Source: Pseudomonadota bacterium (GTDB lineage: Bacteria; Myxococcota_A; Polyangia; Haliangiales; Haliangiaceae). From it: a stretch of DNA of 64,000 nt. Below, in pieces: positions 23,937 through 35,600 of the stretch (positions are counted from its first letter, which is position 1; every line of letters starts with the position of its first letter). Location: contig JAKSDA010000027.1 in assembly GCA_022360315.1 (NCBI GenBank), positions 1 to 64,000 on the forward strand, read 5' to 3'. The notes beneath the pieces are model-generated. The model had not been told where the DNA came from and searched no databases. It saw only the letters and a list, made by a program, of their open reading frames with translations. The translations under genes and the position numbers were made by a program.

Positions 23937-25550
23937 ATGTCGACCAACGCCGCTTGTTACCTGAAACCCAGTATTCAAGTAGAACCACTATTCAACCAGT
24001 GGTACGCCTGGGTTCACATGATTCCGCCTGCCACTGCTGCCCTCAATCTGGCCAATCGGTATTTGACCATCATGGCCTCGTACGTGAATTCACCCCTTCT
24101 CCATGTCGCCGCGGTTCGCGACCCGGCAATGAAGGGCGCTCCTTTTATCGATCTGGACGGACGACGCGTCGACGATGTGCGAGACTTGCTCGATCGAACA
24201 CGGGACCAGTGCCGCCCGCTGATCGAGTTCGCCGCCGGATTGACTGACCTCAACCGGCTGCTTCTGGACCGAGCCACCGGGCATGCCATGGAACCGCTCT
24301 ACGCCGAGATTCCCGAACCGCTTCAGGGCTATGTCGAACTCTGCTACGACATGAACCACCGGCCGGCCTATCGCGTCTTCGAGTCACTGCTCTACCGCAG
24401 CGATTACTATCGCGCTTCCAGCCAGTCCCTGGCGTTGACCGAACTCCGCCAGGAGATCCCGCGACCGTTCGTCATGAGTACACCCCGCCTGGCCAACCCC
24501 GAGACCTTGCAATTGCGGGTCCCATTCGCCGATCCGGCTCTGGACGAGTTGTTCCACATGAAAACGCATCCCGCTTCGTACGGGTACATCGTCGAACAAT
24601 TCGGCCTCACCGGCGATGAAGAACGCGTATTTCGTTCGTTCTTCACTCTCGAACGGCAGCCCCCACCTCGAGCCTATGACGGCGCGGATATCAGAATTCG
24701 CTATTTTGGCCACGCCTGTCTGCTCATCCAAACTCGTGAGGTCAGCGTTCTCATCGACCCGGTCATCAGCTACAGCTACCCCTGTGAGATCCCGCGGTTT
24801 ACCTACGCCGATTTGCCCGAGACCATCGACTACATACTCATCACTCACGCCCACCACGATCACATTCTGCCCGAAACCCTGCTGCAACTCCGCCACAAAG
24901 TCGGCAAAGTCATCGTGGGCCGAAATCTCGACGGCTTGGTGGCCGATCCCTCGCTCGAGCTGATGCTCGAGCAGCTGGGATTTCCCGACGTTACAGAGTT
25001 GCGGGATCTGGATGAAATTGCCATTCCAGGGGGAAGGATCGTCGGTATTCCCTTTCTTGGCGAGCATCATGACCTGATGGTCCAGAGCAAGACATGTTTC
25101 ATGGTTCAACTCCATGGTCGCTCGATCTTGGTGGTCGCCGATTCGTGCAATGTACAGCCCGGGCTCTACCAACGTATCGCCAGGTTGCTCGGCGGCGCAG
25201 ATATTCTATTTGTCGCCATGGAATGCGAGGGTGCACCGGTATCCTGGATCTACGGTCCGCTCTTCACTGATCCTCTGTCCCGTGACCACGATCGCTCCCG
25301 TCTCGCCCGGGGCTGCGATTTCGACGAAGCGCTCGACCTGGTCGAGCGCTTCGAATGTGACCAGGTCTACATCTACGCAATGGGCCAGGAGCCCTGGCTG
25401 CAACACCTGCTCGACAATCCGCTCGACGAGCAATCCAAGCCCATTCTCCATTCTCGGAGATTGATCGAAGCGTGCCGCAAGCGAGGCCGTATGGCCGAGT
25501 TTCTTTTCGGCAAAAAAGAGATCGTTCTGGAGAGGCGGGATACCGCATGA
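23937..25550 (+). CDS. CmlA-type diiron beta-hydroxylase (metallo-beta-lactamase fold), copy 1
   Basis: This 537-residue protein resembles CmlA, the diiron oxygenase that beta-hydroxylates an aminoacyl group held on its partner NRPS in chloramphenicol biosynthesis. The CmlA-like N-terminal domain begins YLKPSIQVEPLF. The C-terminal metallo-beta-lactamase-like domain has HAHHDH at 304-309, Glu376 (GEHHD) and Asp402 (ADSCN). This spacing matches what I recall for the CmlA iron ligands to within one residue. The length also fits. The ATG at 23937 was chosen because the protein then aligns with the start of the second copy at 44136; a TTG at 23901 is an alternative. The gene sits between a protein ending in a C domain and one beginning with a truncated C-like domain plus A, and it overlaps the latter by ATGA. 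It should therefore act on amino acid 2 while that is bound to the next protein's PCP. Confidence 0.87.
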   Translation: MSTNAACYLKPSIQVEPLFNQWYAWVHMIPPATAALNLANRYLTIMASYVNSPLLHVAAVRDPAMKGAPFIDLDGRRVDDVRDLLDRTRDQCRPLIEFAAGLTDLNRLLLDRATGHAMEPLYAEIPEPLQGYVELCYDMNHRPAYRVFESLLYRSDYYRASSQSLALTELRQEIPRPFVMSTPRLANPETLQLRVPFADPALDELFHMKTHPASYGYIVEQFGLTGDEERVFRSFFTLERQPPPRAYDGADIRIRYFGHACLLIQTREVSVLIDPVISYSYPCEIPRFTYADLPETIDYILITHAHHDHILPETLLQLRHKVGKVIVGRNLDGLVADPSLELMLEQLGFPDVTELRDLDEIAIPGGRIVGIPFLGEHHDLMVQSKTCFMVQLHGRSILVVADSCNVQPGLYQRIARLLGGADILFVAMECEGAPVSWIYGPLFTDPLSRDHDRSRLARGCDFDEALDLVERFECDQVYIYAMGQEPWLQHLLDNPLDEQSKPILHSRRLIEACRKRGRMAEFLFGKKEIVLERRDTA

Positions 25551-28500
25551 AGCACTATGCGAAATTGCTTACCAGTCAGAAATACCAGGGTCATATCGAT
25601 TTCTGGACAGCCAGTCTGCAGCGCCTGGCCGGGAGTTTTCATTTTCGCCAGACCTGGCAGTCTTATCCGACCCCTGACCAGCCGGTTGAACTGTCTTTCG
25701 GACTGCAAGATGAGCCGTCCCGGCGGGTGGCAGAACTCGGCAAATACAGGCCCTTGGGCGTATTTGTTCTAGCGCTCTCGGGGTGGTTCCATGTGTTGTC
25801 CCGGTATGCTGGAAAATCCGCCATCAGCGTGTGTACTCCACTCGTCAAAAACGGAGTCAGACAGGTCACTTACGGCGAAACCATACCGATACTCGTCGAC
25901 CTGAACGAGCGCCAGACCGTGCGCGAGTTGATCGGAGCGGTACGAGAATTTGTCGGCAATGCGTCTACCTATCAGGATTTTCCCATCGACGAGGTATTCG
26001 AGGTCATCGGCAGTCCGGTGGCCACCAGCAACGTCCTTGTCGAATGTCCGGCCATTCATCACCGAGTTGTCGATCGCAAAACGTTCGACCTGATCATCAC
26101 GATTCACCTCGATATGGCCCGCTTCGATAGAGTCGACATCGAAGCGCGTCCCCTCGAAACACCTCCGGTGAATGCAGTTCCTGTCGAGCAACGTCCCCTG
26201 GACCCCTGGCAGAGCACTGCGGCAATCAGTTTCACTTGTACCGCAAATCCAACCTATTTCAGTGAACCATTTCTGGTCGAGCTGGCCCGCGCCTGCCAGC
26301 GAGCTCTGTCGGGATTGGCCGATCTGGACCGTTCACTGGCCGAGCTATCCTCGCTCGATAACGCCGATCGCAAGCGCATTCTACGCTTGTGCTCGGCCGC
26401 ATCCAGACCCCCTCTGAGTCATCAGACCATCGATCAGCAATTCGAAATGCGGGTTGCTGAGCACCCTTTTGGCATCGCGTTGATCGCCGGCGACCGTCGA
26501 TTCACCTACCAGGAACTCGACCGCAAGGCCAACCGATTGGCCCACTTTCTCAGCGATCAGTATCGAGTCCGTCCGGGTGATCGGGTCGCGCTGCTCGCCG
26601 ATCGTTCAGAATTGGGGACAATCGCTCTTCTGGCCATTCTCAAGGCGGGTGCTGTGTACCTGCCCATCGATGCCAACCTCCCCAACCAGCGGTTGGCCCT
26701 CGTTCTTCGAGATGCCGGGGTCAGAGCGCTACTGGTCCAGGCCGAGCACCTATCATCGCTGGGCGGGCTGCACGATATCCCTACGCTCGCCCTGGATCTC
26801 CAACTCGACACGCTCGACACACCGACCCACAAGCCCGCACCGAGAAACCTGCCCGAGAGCCCTGCGTACATCATCTATACCTCTGGATCGACGGGTGTGC
26901 CCAAGGGAGTGCTACTCAGTCATCGGGGATTCCTCAACATGATCCTCGATCACATTCAGGTCTTCGGTATTACGCCCAGCGATCGTGTATCTCGATTCTA
27001 TTCTCTGGCCTTCGATTCCTCGCTTTTCGAGATCTTTGCCGCTTTGCTCGCGGGGGCGACCTCGATCGCGGTCGCCCAGGAGATCATCGACGATCCGACC
27101 GAGTTTTCTCACCTCATGGAGCGAGAACAGATCTCGCTATCGGTATTTCCGCCGGTATATCTCAGCCATCTGGACCCAAACAAACTCGCAACCCTCAAGA
27201 CACTGCTCAACGCGGGTGATGCATCGAACGTAGAGGACGCCAGAAATCACGCCCGGCATCGCGCCTATTACAATTCGTATGGTCCGACCGAGACCTCGGT
27301 TTGTGCCACGTACTACCGCGTCGATCCGGCCAGGGAGTATGGCCCGCGTATTCCGATCGGCCGAGCGATCGCCAATACCTCGGTATACATTCTTGACGAG
27401 CAGCTGCAATTGATGCCAGAAGGTGTCGTCGGCGAGATCTGTATCGCTGGACCTGGCCTGGCTGTGGGGTATTGGAATCGCCCGGCGCTCACTGCCGAGT
27501 CGTTTGTGCCCAATCCGTTCGGCGAGGGTGATCGGCTCTATTGCACCGGCGACCTCGGCGTGATGCTTGCGGACGGCAATCTCGAATTCATCGGGCGCAA
27601 GGATAACCAGGTCAAGATTCGCGGCTATCGGATCGAATTGAATGAGATCGAAGCAGTGTTGTTGCAACATGCTGAGGTCGAGGAGGTAGTTGTCCTGGCC
27701 CGTGTTGCCAGTTCAGGCCAAAAGCAACTGGCCGCCTACTATACCTCGACAGAGAAACTCTCAGCCCTTTCGCTGCGGGCATTCCTGGCCGCCAAGCTGC
27801 CCGAATACATGATCCCTGCACTCTTCGTACCGATAGAGCAATGGCCATTGACTCCGAATGGCAAGATCGACCGCAACAAGCTGCCCGAGCCAACACGCTC
27901 GCAAGGCGAACCAGAAACTGATTATCGCGAGCCGACCACTGCAGTCCAGCGAACCTTGACCGAAATCTGGCAAGATGTGCTGGGAATGACCCGGGTGGGT
28001 ATTGACGATAATTTCTTCGAACTCGGTGGCGATTCCATTTTGATCATTCAAATGGTTGCTCGGGCCAATGAGCGCGGTCTTCACCTGAAGCCCAAAGACC
28101 TGTTCGAACATCAAACCATCGCAGATCTGGCAAACGTGGCGACCAGCAAGCCGAAAATCAATGCCGAGCAGGGTCCGGTTACCGGCCCGGTGCCGCTTAC
28201 TCCGATTCAGCGCTGGTTCTTCGATCAGAACTTGCCCCAACCACATCATTTTAATCAGTCAGTATTGCTCGAGGTTCCACCGACCCTACAGGTCGCAGCG
28301 CTGAAACAAGCTCTCGCCGCAGTTCTCGACCACCACGACGCGCTGCGCGCCCGTTTCTGGCGAGACGGGCAGGCCTGGCGTCAGACCATCATCACGCCCG
28401 AGGAACGAGTTGCCCGCAGCGGCGATGCTGACCTCGACATCGTCGACCTCGCCGGCTTATCTGCAGCCGAACGCGACCGGGAACTGCTCGATTCGGCCAC

Positions 28501-29605
28501 CCAGCTCCAGGCGAGCCTCGATATTGAAAACGGCCCCACCGTGCGGGTGCGTCTCTTTGACTGCGGGCTCGGTCAGACTGCCAGGTTGCTGTGCGTGGTC
28601 CATCACCTCGTCATCGACGGAGTATCCTGGCGGATTCTGCTCGAGGATTTTCACACAGCGTACCAACAAGTCTGCGCTGGACAGGTTGCACACTTTTCGG
28701 CCAAGACTACATCGTATCAAGCCTGGGCAGAAGCATTATCCACACGCAGTGTGGGCAAAGAGAGCGACCATGCAGACTACTGGCAGACTGTCGTGGCCGA
28801 CATCGACAGGCTGCCGACAGATTACCCATGGCAACCAAATAACAACACCGTTGATGCACAAGAAACGGTGACCATCGCGCTGTCTCGATCCGACACGATT
28901 GACCTTTTGCAGCGGGCACCTCGGGCCTACAACACACAGATCAACGATATTCTGCTCACTGCTGTCTTGTTTGCCTTCAAGTCGTTGACCGGGGCGGATC
29001 ATTTGGTGTTGGATCTGGAAAGTCACGGTCGTGAGGAGCTCTTTCCCGATATCGACCTTTCCCGCACGGTGGGATGGTTCACGTCGCTCTTTCCGGTCGC
29101 CTTGCGTCTTTGCAGCGATCGACCGGGACAAGCTCTCAAAGCAGTCAAGGAACAACTCCGGCGCGTTCCCGATCGCGGTATCAGCTATGGCCTGCTGCGC
29201 GGCACCACGGGCGTTTTGCAGGCCGATTCGGGCCTCGATACCAAGCCGGACGCGATTTTTAATTACCTCGGACAGACCGACCGGGTGTTGACACCGAGCC
29301 TGCAATGGCGGCCTATCAAGGGCGCAATGGGCCCCGAACACGGGCCTCGCAATAGTCGCTCACACCTGCTGGCGATTGACGCCATTGTGATGCACGAGTG
29401 CCTGGAGGTCACATGGACCTACGGGAGTAGAATCCACAAGCGCTCTACTGTCGAGCATTTGGCCGAACGATTCCGTGACGCCCTGATCGACGTGGTACAG
29501 CATTGCTGTCATGCCGAGGTCAAGGGCTATACACCGTCCGATTTTCCTGCCGCCGGATTGAACCAGCGTGCCCTGGACACACTGATCGCCAAAATCAATG
29601 CCTGA
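25547..29605 (+). CDS. NRPS module 2: truncated C-like (interface) domain-A-PCP-E
   Basis: This 1352-residue protein starts at the ATG that overlaps the hydroxylase stop; GGAGAGG at 25529-25535 is a plausible ribosome site. Residues ~8-250 resemble only the C-terminal half of a condensation domain and lack HHxxxDG, so this region is probably a recruitment or interface domain for the hydroxylase. The A domain has YTSGSTG near 444. The pocket residues by eye are D-S-F-V-L-A-S-V-C-K, which looks hydrophobic or aromatic (tentative). The PCP serine is Ser830 (GGDS). The epimerization domain has HHLVIDG at 1019-1025 and FNYLGQ, giving a D-residue. The C-terminal YTPSDFP...LDTLI segment is a typical donor communication (COM) element, matching the LSPMQEAML start of the next protein. 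Confidence 0.92.
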   Translation: MKHYAKLLTSQKYQGHIDFWTASLQRLAGSFHFRQTWQSYPTPDQPVELSFGLQDEPSRRVAELGKYRPLGVFVLALSGWFHVLSRYAGKSAISVCTPLVKNGVRQVTYGETIPILVDLNERQTVRELIGAVREFVGNASTYQDFPIDEVFEVIGSPVATSNVLVECPAIHHRVVDRKTFDLIITIHLDMARFDRVDIEARPLETPPVNAVPVEQRPLDPWQSTAAISFTCTANPTYFSEPFLVELARACQRALSGLADLDRSLAELSSLDNADRKRILRLCSAASRPPLSHQTIDQQFEMRVAEHPFGIALIAGDRRFTYQELDRKANRLAHFLSDQYRVRPGDRVALLADRSELGTIALLAILKAGAVYLPIDANLPNQRLALVLRDAGVRALLVQAEHLSSLGGLHDIPTLALDLQLDTLDTPTHKPAPRNLPESPAYIIYTSGSTGVPKGVLLSHRGFLNMILDHIQVFGITPSDRVSRFYSLAFDSSLFEIFAALLAGATSIAVAQEIIDDPTEFSHLMEREQISLSVFPPVYLSHLDPNKLATLKTLLNAGDASNVEDARNHARHRAYYNSYGPTETSVCATYYRVDPAREYGPRIPIGRAIANTSVYILDEQLQLMPEGVVGEICIAGPGLAVGYWNRPALTAESFVPNPFGEGDRLYCTGDLGVMLADGNLEFIGRKDNQVKIRGYRIELNEIEAVLLQHAEVEEVVVLARVASSGQKQLAAYYTSTEKLSALSLRAFLAAKLPEYMIPALFVPIEQWPLTPNGKIDRNKLPEPTRSQGEPETDYREPTTAVQRTLTEIWQDVLGMTRVGIDDNFFELGGDSILIIQMVARANERGLHLKPKDLFEHQTIADLANVATSKPKINAEQGPVTGPVPLTPIQRWFFDQNLPQPHHFNQSVLLEVPPTLQVAALKQALAAVLDHHDALRARFWRDGQAWRQTIITPEERVARSGDADLDIVDLAGLSAAERDRELLDSATQLQASLDIENGPTVRVRLFDCGLGQTARLLCVVHHLVIDGVSWRILLEDFHTAYQQVCAGQVAHFSAKTTSYQAWAEALSTRSVGKESDHADYWQTVVADIDRLPTDYPWQPNNNTVDAQETVTIALSRSDTIDLLQRAPRAYNTQINDILLTAVLFAFKSLTGADHLVLDLESHGREELFPDIDLSRTVGWFTSLFPVALRLCSDRPGQALKAVKEQLRRVPDRGISYGLLRGTTGVLQADSGLDTKPDAIFNYLGQTDRVLTPSLQWRPIKGAMGPEHGPRNSRSHLLAIDAIVMHECLEVTWTYGSRIHKRSTVEHLAERFRDALIDVVQHCCHAEVKGYTPSDFPAAGLNQRALDTLIAKINA

Positions 29606-29652
29606 AGCGCGAGGGTTTCCGGCAGGAAAATGAAATTGGAGAGCGGACAGCG

Positions 29653-32600
29653 ATGATCGTGGATATCTACCGACTTTCGCCCATGCAAGAGGCCATGCTG
29701 TCCTCTGCGCTGCGCACACCCGAGTCGTCGGCCTATTTCAATCAACTGTCCTGCCACCTTACCGGCGACCTGCGCCCGGATCTACTGAAGGACAGCTGGC
29801 GCTATCTGGTCGCGCGCCATCCTGTCTTGCGGGCGTCGTTCCACTGGGAGGAGCTGGAAAGCCCGGTCAGCGTGGTCCACGATACTGTCGACTTGCCGTG
29901 GTGCGAGCTGGATTGGCGAGATATGGGCGAATCGGAACGCATAGAGCGCTGGGCCGAGCTTATCCGAACCGATCGAGAACGCGGATTTCGGATCGACCGA
30001 CCACCTCTGATGCGTTGCCAGTTGATCCACTGGGAGCAGTGCACCTACCGTTTCGTGTGGAGCCACCATCATCTCCTCCTAGACGGCTGGTGTCTGGGAC
30101 TCATTGTCGAGGAACTGTTTCAGGTCTATCAGTCATTGCGTGACGGTGTCGAGCCTCGGTTGCAATCGGTGCGGCCCTATCGGGAGTTCATTCTTTGGCT
30201 GCAAAAGCAAAGCCAGGGCGATGCCGAGGCATTCTGGCGTCAGGAACTCGACGGGCTGGGCAGTCCCACAACCCTGAATATGGCCGGTGTGGCTGCTCAC
30301 GTGTCTCGTCACGCGCCCAACGCGTATCAAGAACTGCGTGTCGAATTGTCCGCGGCACAGAGCGGTGCACTTACTGAACTGGCGCGGCACTCCCGAATCA
30401 CCCCCAATACAGTCGTACTCGGCGCATGGGCGCTTTTATTGCGCCGCTATACAGGTCAGACTGACATCGTTTTTGGTACGACTGTATCGGGCCGTCCGCC
30501 CGAACTCTCCGGTGTCGAACGCATGCTCGGAGTTTTCATAAACAGCGTGCCGAGCCGAATCGCCGTGGACGACAAACGACCTCTCGTACCCTGGCTCCAG
30601 GATATCCATCTCGAGCACGCCGAACGGGAACGCCACGGACACACCGCTCTCAACGATATACGGCGATACAGTCAAATCGGCAATGATCAGCCACTATTCG
30701 AGAGCCTGGTCATTTTCATGAACTATCCCCTGGATGTGAGTGCGACGCAATCGCTCGGCGATGTGACGGTCGACCATGTCCGGATTTTCGATCAAACCGA
30801 TCTTCCGTTGACCGTTCAAGTTGTTCCAGGAGATCGCTGGTCAGTCGAGCTCATATACGACAGCGGCCGTTTTGAAGCCGGAGCCATGAACCGGCTAGTC
30901 GGCCACCTCAAGGAGTTATTGCACGGATTCGCGGCGACGCCACAGGCTCCACTTGCATCTTTTAACATGATCACGGCAGCCGAACGGGCGCGAGTCATGG
31001 GAGTGTGGAATCGCACCGAAGCTCCCATCGAGCGCGATCGATTGGTGATCGATCGGTTTGAAGAACGGGTCGCACAGCATCCCGGGCGAACAGCAGTGAT
31101 ACACGACGGCATTCGGTGGACTTACCAGCAGCTGAATAGCACAGCCGTTCGCCTGGCCGGTGCTCTTCGCCGTATTGGTTCACTCGGCGCCGACGATCTC
31201 GTCGCCATTGCGAGCCGGCGTTCGGAGAAAATGCTCGCCGCAATTCTGGCCATATGGAAGTGCGGTAGCGCGTATGTTCCAGTCGATCCGAGCGATCCCG
31301 ACGATCGAATTGTCGACTTGATGCGGACCTCCGGCGCCAGGGCGGTCTTGACCCAAGCCGGTCAACTGTCCACCCGGGCGGCCGATAGAATAGCTGATTT
31401 CGCTCCTGTGCTCGATGTCGATGTCGTGCTCGATCAGGGTATCGATGAGAGCGAGCCCGTCCGGCAGCTCATGCCGCACCATCTAGCCTATGTCATATAC
31501 ACCTCGGGCTCGACTGGCAAGCCAAAGGGAGCCATGGTGGAGCAGCTGGGCATGCTCAACCACATGCTGGCCAAAATCGAAGATCTCGAGCTCGATGAGT
31601 GCAGCGTGATCGCACAAAACGCCTCTCATTGCTTCGATATTTCGGTATGGCAGTTCATTTGCGCGTTATTGACTGGCGGTACCACCGCGATTTACGGCGG
31701 CGACTTGATCCTGCGCCCCGACGCGATGATCGACCGCGTCCAGGCTCAAGGCATCACAGTTGTGGAGGTGGTGCCGTCCTATCTCTCAGTGCTTTTGGAC
31801 CGGATGCCCCCACACGCCACGTTCAGCACTCTGCGTACCCTGATCGTGACCGGCGAAACAGTCCATCCCGCTCTGGTCAGGAGGTGGTTTGACAGATTTC
31901 CCACCATTCCCATGGTCAACGCCTATGGCCCTACCGAAGCCTCTGACGATATTACCCATTTCACCATGTCCCGGCCGCCGGACTTACCCACTATTCCGGT
32001 CGGTAAAGCCATCCGCAATACCCACATCTACATCGTCGACGAATACATGAATCTCTGCGCAGAGGGGATCAAGGGCGAGATCTGCGTCTCTGGCATCGGC
32101 GTGGGCCGGGGGTATATCAATGATGCGGCGCGTACCGGTGCCGTATTCACCGAAGATCCCTTTCGCGAGGAATCTGGAGTTCGCCTGTACAAAACCGGTG
32201 ATGTGGGCTGCTTTATGGCCGATGGGACGGTGTTGTTCTTCGGCCGCAAAGACCACCAGGTGAAGATACGCGGTTTTCGCATCGAACTCGGTGAGATCGA
32301 GGGCGCGCTGACCGCGCTGCCGGAGGTTGTCGACGCGATCGTGATCGATCGCCGGGACGATGGCCGATCGCCGTACCTATGCGCCTATATCACCGGTTCC
32401 GGTGAAGCGCCGCCAGACCCCGCCGTCATCGCCACCGAGCTGGCCAGGACCTTGCCCGAGTACATGATCCCGGCGGCGTTTGTATTCCTGGACGCGCTGC
32501 CACTTTCGCGCAACGGAAAAGTCGACCGCAAGGCCCTGCCGCGGCCCGACTTTGCCCAGCTTAACGCTCCGTCCGGTGACTCAAGGTCGGGCGAAGAGCG

Positions 32601-35600
32601 ACAGGCCACGCCGCGAGAAGCCGCGTTGATCAGCATCTGGCAAGATGTACTGAACGTCACCCCGATTGGCGTGAACGACAATTTTTTCGCCCTGGGCGGC
32701 GACTCTATTCTGGTCATGCGGATCGCATCGCGGGCTGCGCAGGCCAATATCGGTGTGACACCGCGGATGGTATTCGAACATCCAACCATCGCAGAACTGG
32801 CCCAGGTGGCAAGCTGGGTGCCAGAGGGAGCAGATATCCAGCAACCTGTTGCTGGCGTGGCAGCTCTCACTCCCATCCAGCGGCGTTTTTTCAGCCATCA
32901 TCGACTCGACCTCCACCATTACAATCAATCGATTGCGCTCGACCTACCGCACAACCTGGATCCGGTACTGCTCGGGCGAGCACTGGACCATATCGTGGCT
33001 CACCACGACGTTCTGCGTGCCGTGTTCCGCCGGCAAAACGGCGATGAGAAATGGGAGAATCGCGCCGCAGCGGAGTCCATTTCGCTGCGTTTCGACGATA
33101 TTTCTCAACGCGAGGAAGCACAGCAAGTGGACCACATTGCCCGTGTCAGTACCGAGGCGCAAGCCAGCCTGAACCTGGTCGACGGTCCATTGCTGCAAGC
33201 ATGCCTTTTCGGTCGTGGACCGGGCCGGCCGGCCCGACTACTGCTTGTCATCCACCATCTGGTCGTCGATGGCTATTCCTGGCGTATCCTGATCGACGAT
33301 CTGCGTGATGCGTACACCCAGCTGGGTGAAAAAGGAGATGTCGTCTTGCCGGACAAAGGCACCTCGTACCTCGACTGGGCACATGCGCTGGACGCATATG
33401 CCCAGCTCCCGTCCAGCGAAACGAACGCCGAGTACTGGCTGGGCTTCGCCGCTCATTCGGTGGCCTGCCTTCCCCTCGACCATGCTGCTTCACGCGCCGA
33501 AAACACCGTCTCTAGGTGTGCATCGATCACCGAAACCCTCGACCGCGAAACCACTGCAGACTTGCTCACCCGGGCCTTGGCCGCATATGGCACGCGTGTC
33601 GACGATATGCTTCTGACCGCGCTGGTGATCACCATCGCAGAGTGGTCGCATTGCGACCACGTATTGATCGACCTGGAAAGCCATGGTCGGGGTGACTTCT
33701 TGCCCGGTGTGGATGTGACGCGAACCGTGGGCTGGTTCACCGCGGTGTATCCCGTGCTTTTGCCAGTTCATCATCCGAACGGTATGTCGGACTCTTCGCC
33801 CCTTTCGCCAGTTCGAGTGCGGGCCAGCGCCATGGCCGAGACAATGAAGTCCATCAAGGAACGGTTGCGCGCCGTACCCGATCATGGAGTCGGCCATGAC
33901 CTTTTGCGTTTTGGCTCGACCGACCACAACATCCGCAAGGCGCTGTCCAGCGCGCCGCAGCCGGAATTGCTCTTCAACTATCACGGTCGCATCGACGACG
34001 AGCCCCATCGGAGTGATTCGTGGCACCTGGTCATGGAAGCCGATACGGGCCTTCACGGACCCGACCGATCACCCCGACAGCAACGAGAGCACCTTTGGGA
34101 TATCAATGCCCAGGTCAGCAGAGGTCAACTCGAAGTGGTCTGGACCTACGGCAGCGCCTTTCACGACCGCAAAACCATCCATCAGCTGGCCACATCATGT
34201 CTACGCAATCTCCGGGCGCTGGTAGCCCATTGTCTCGAAAGGGACGTGGGCGCGTATACGCCGTCGGATTTTCCAGTTGCTCACCTGGATCAGCGAGCGC
34301 TCGATGCGCTGGTCGCGTCTGTGAGCCCGGCCGGACAGAGCGCGTTCAAGGCACATATCAGCGATGTCTATGAATTGTCGCCAGTTCAACAGGGAATGCT
34401 CTTTCACGCCCTCTATGCCCCCGACTCGCGGGTCTACGTCAACCAGTTGACATGCCGCCTGCGAGGCGACCTCGACGAGCAGGCGTTTGCCGGCGCCTGG
34501 GCGCATCTCATTGCCCATCATCCGGTTTTGCGGACATCATTCCACTGGCAGGGTCTCGATAGCCCCGTGCAGGTGGTTCACCGAACTGCGCCCTTTCGGC
34601 TAGAAATTCGCGATTGGCGCGATATGACCGGACCGGACCGGACACGGCAATGGACAGCCACGGCACTCGAGCAACGCGACAGAGGATTTTGTCTCACCGA
34701 GCCGTCGCCAATGCGCATTCTGTTGATCCGCGAGACAACGCGCGAGTATCGCCTGCTGTGGACTCGCCATCACCTGGTGGTCGACGGTTGGAGTTCGGCG
34801 CTCTTACTACAAGAGCTATTCGCCGCATATCGAGCGTTGGCCGCAGGCGATGCCATTTCCGCGCCTGTGGTGCAGCCCTATCGCAACTACGTTCGCTGGT
34901 TGCAGCGCCAGGATACTGCCGCAGCCCGGACATTTTGGCGCGATCGTTTGCGCGGCTTCACCACCGCCACACCGCTGCCCGGTGCTCAGCCGGATACCGG
35001 CCGCGTGCCCGATATGGCCGAGGTGACCACCACGGTGTCGCGACAGCTGTCCCGGCGGCTGACGAGCTTCGCGCGGACCCAATCGCTGACTCTCAACACC
35101 CTGGTTCAGGCGGCCTGGTCGATCTTGTTGAGCCGCTACAGCGGCGAGAGCGATGTGGTTCACGGGGCGATCAGCTCGGGCCGTGAACCGGACCTGGCCG
35201 GGGCTGACCACATGATCGGCGTTTTCATCAATACTCTGCCAGTTCGCGCCAGGGTCGATGGCGAAGCCGCCATCGTGCCGTGGCTGCAGGGCTTTCAGAG
35301 CCATCTAACCGATCGCGAGCGCCATGCCCACAGCTCTCTGACCGACGTGACCGCGTGGAGTGACGTGAAGGCCGGTTCGCCGCTCTTCGACAGCATCGTG
35401 ATTTTCGAGAACTATCCCGTGGATGCTACTCCGCTGGCCAAAAACAGCTCTCTTCGCGCCGCCGATATCGAAGCCTACGATCCCAACAACTACTCTCTGA
35501 CCCTCGTGGCCAGCCCCGGCGAGGCGATCGATCTGAAGCTGATGTACGACCGCAATCGCTTCGAGCCACAGGCGATGTCGCGCATACTCGGTCATTTTGC

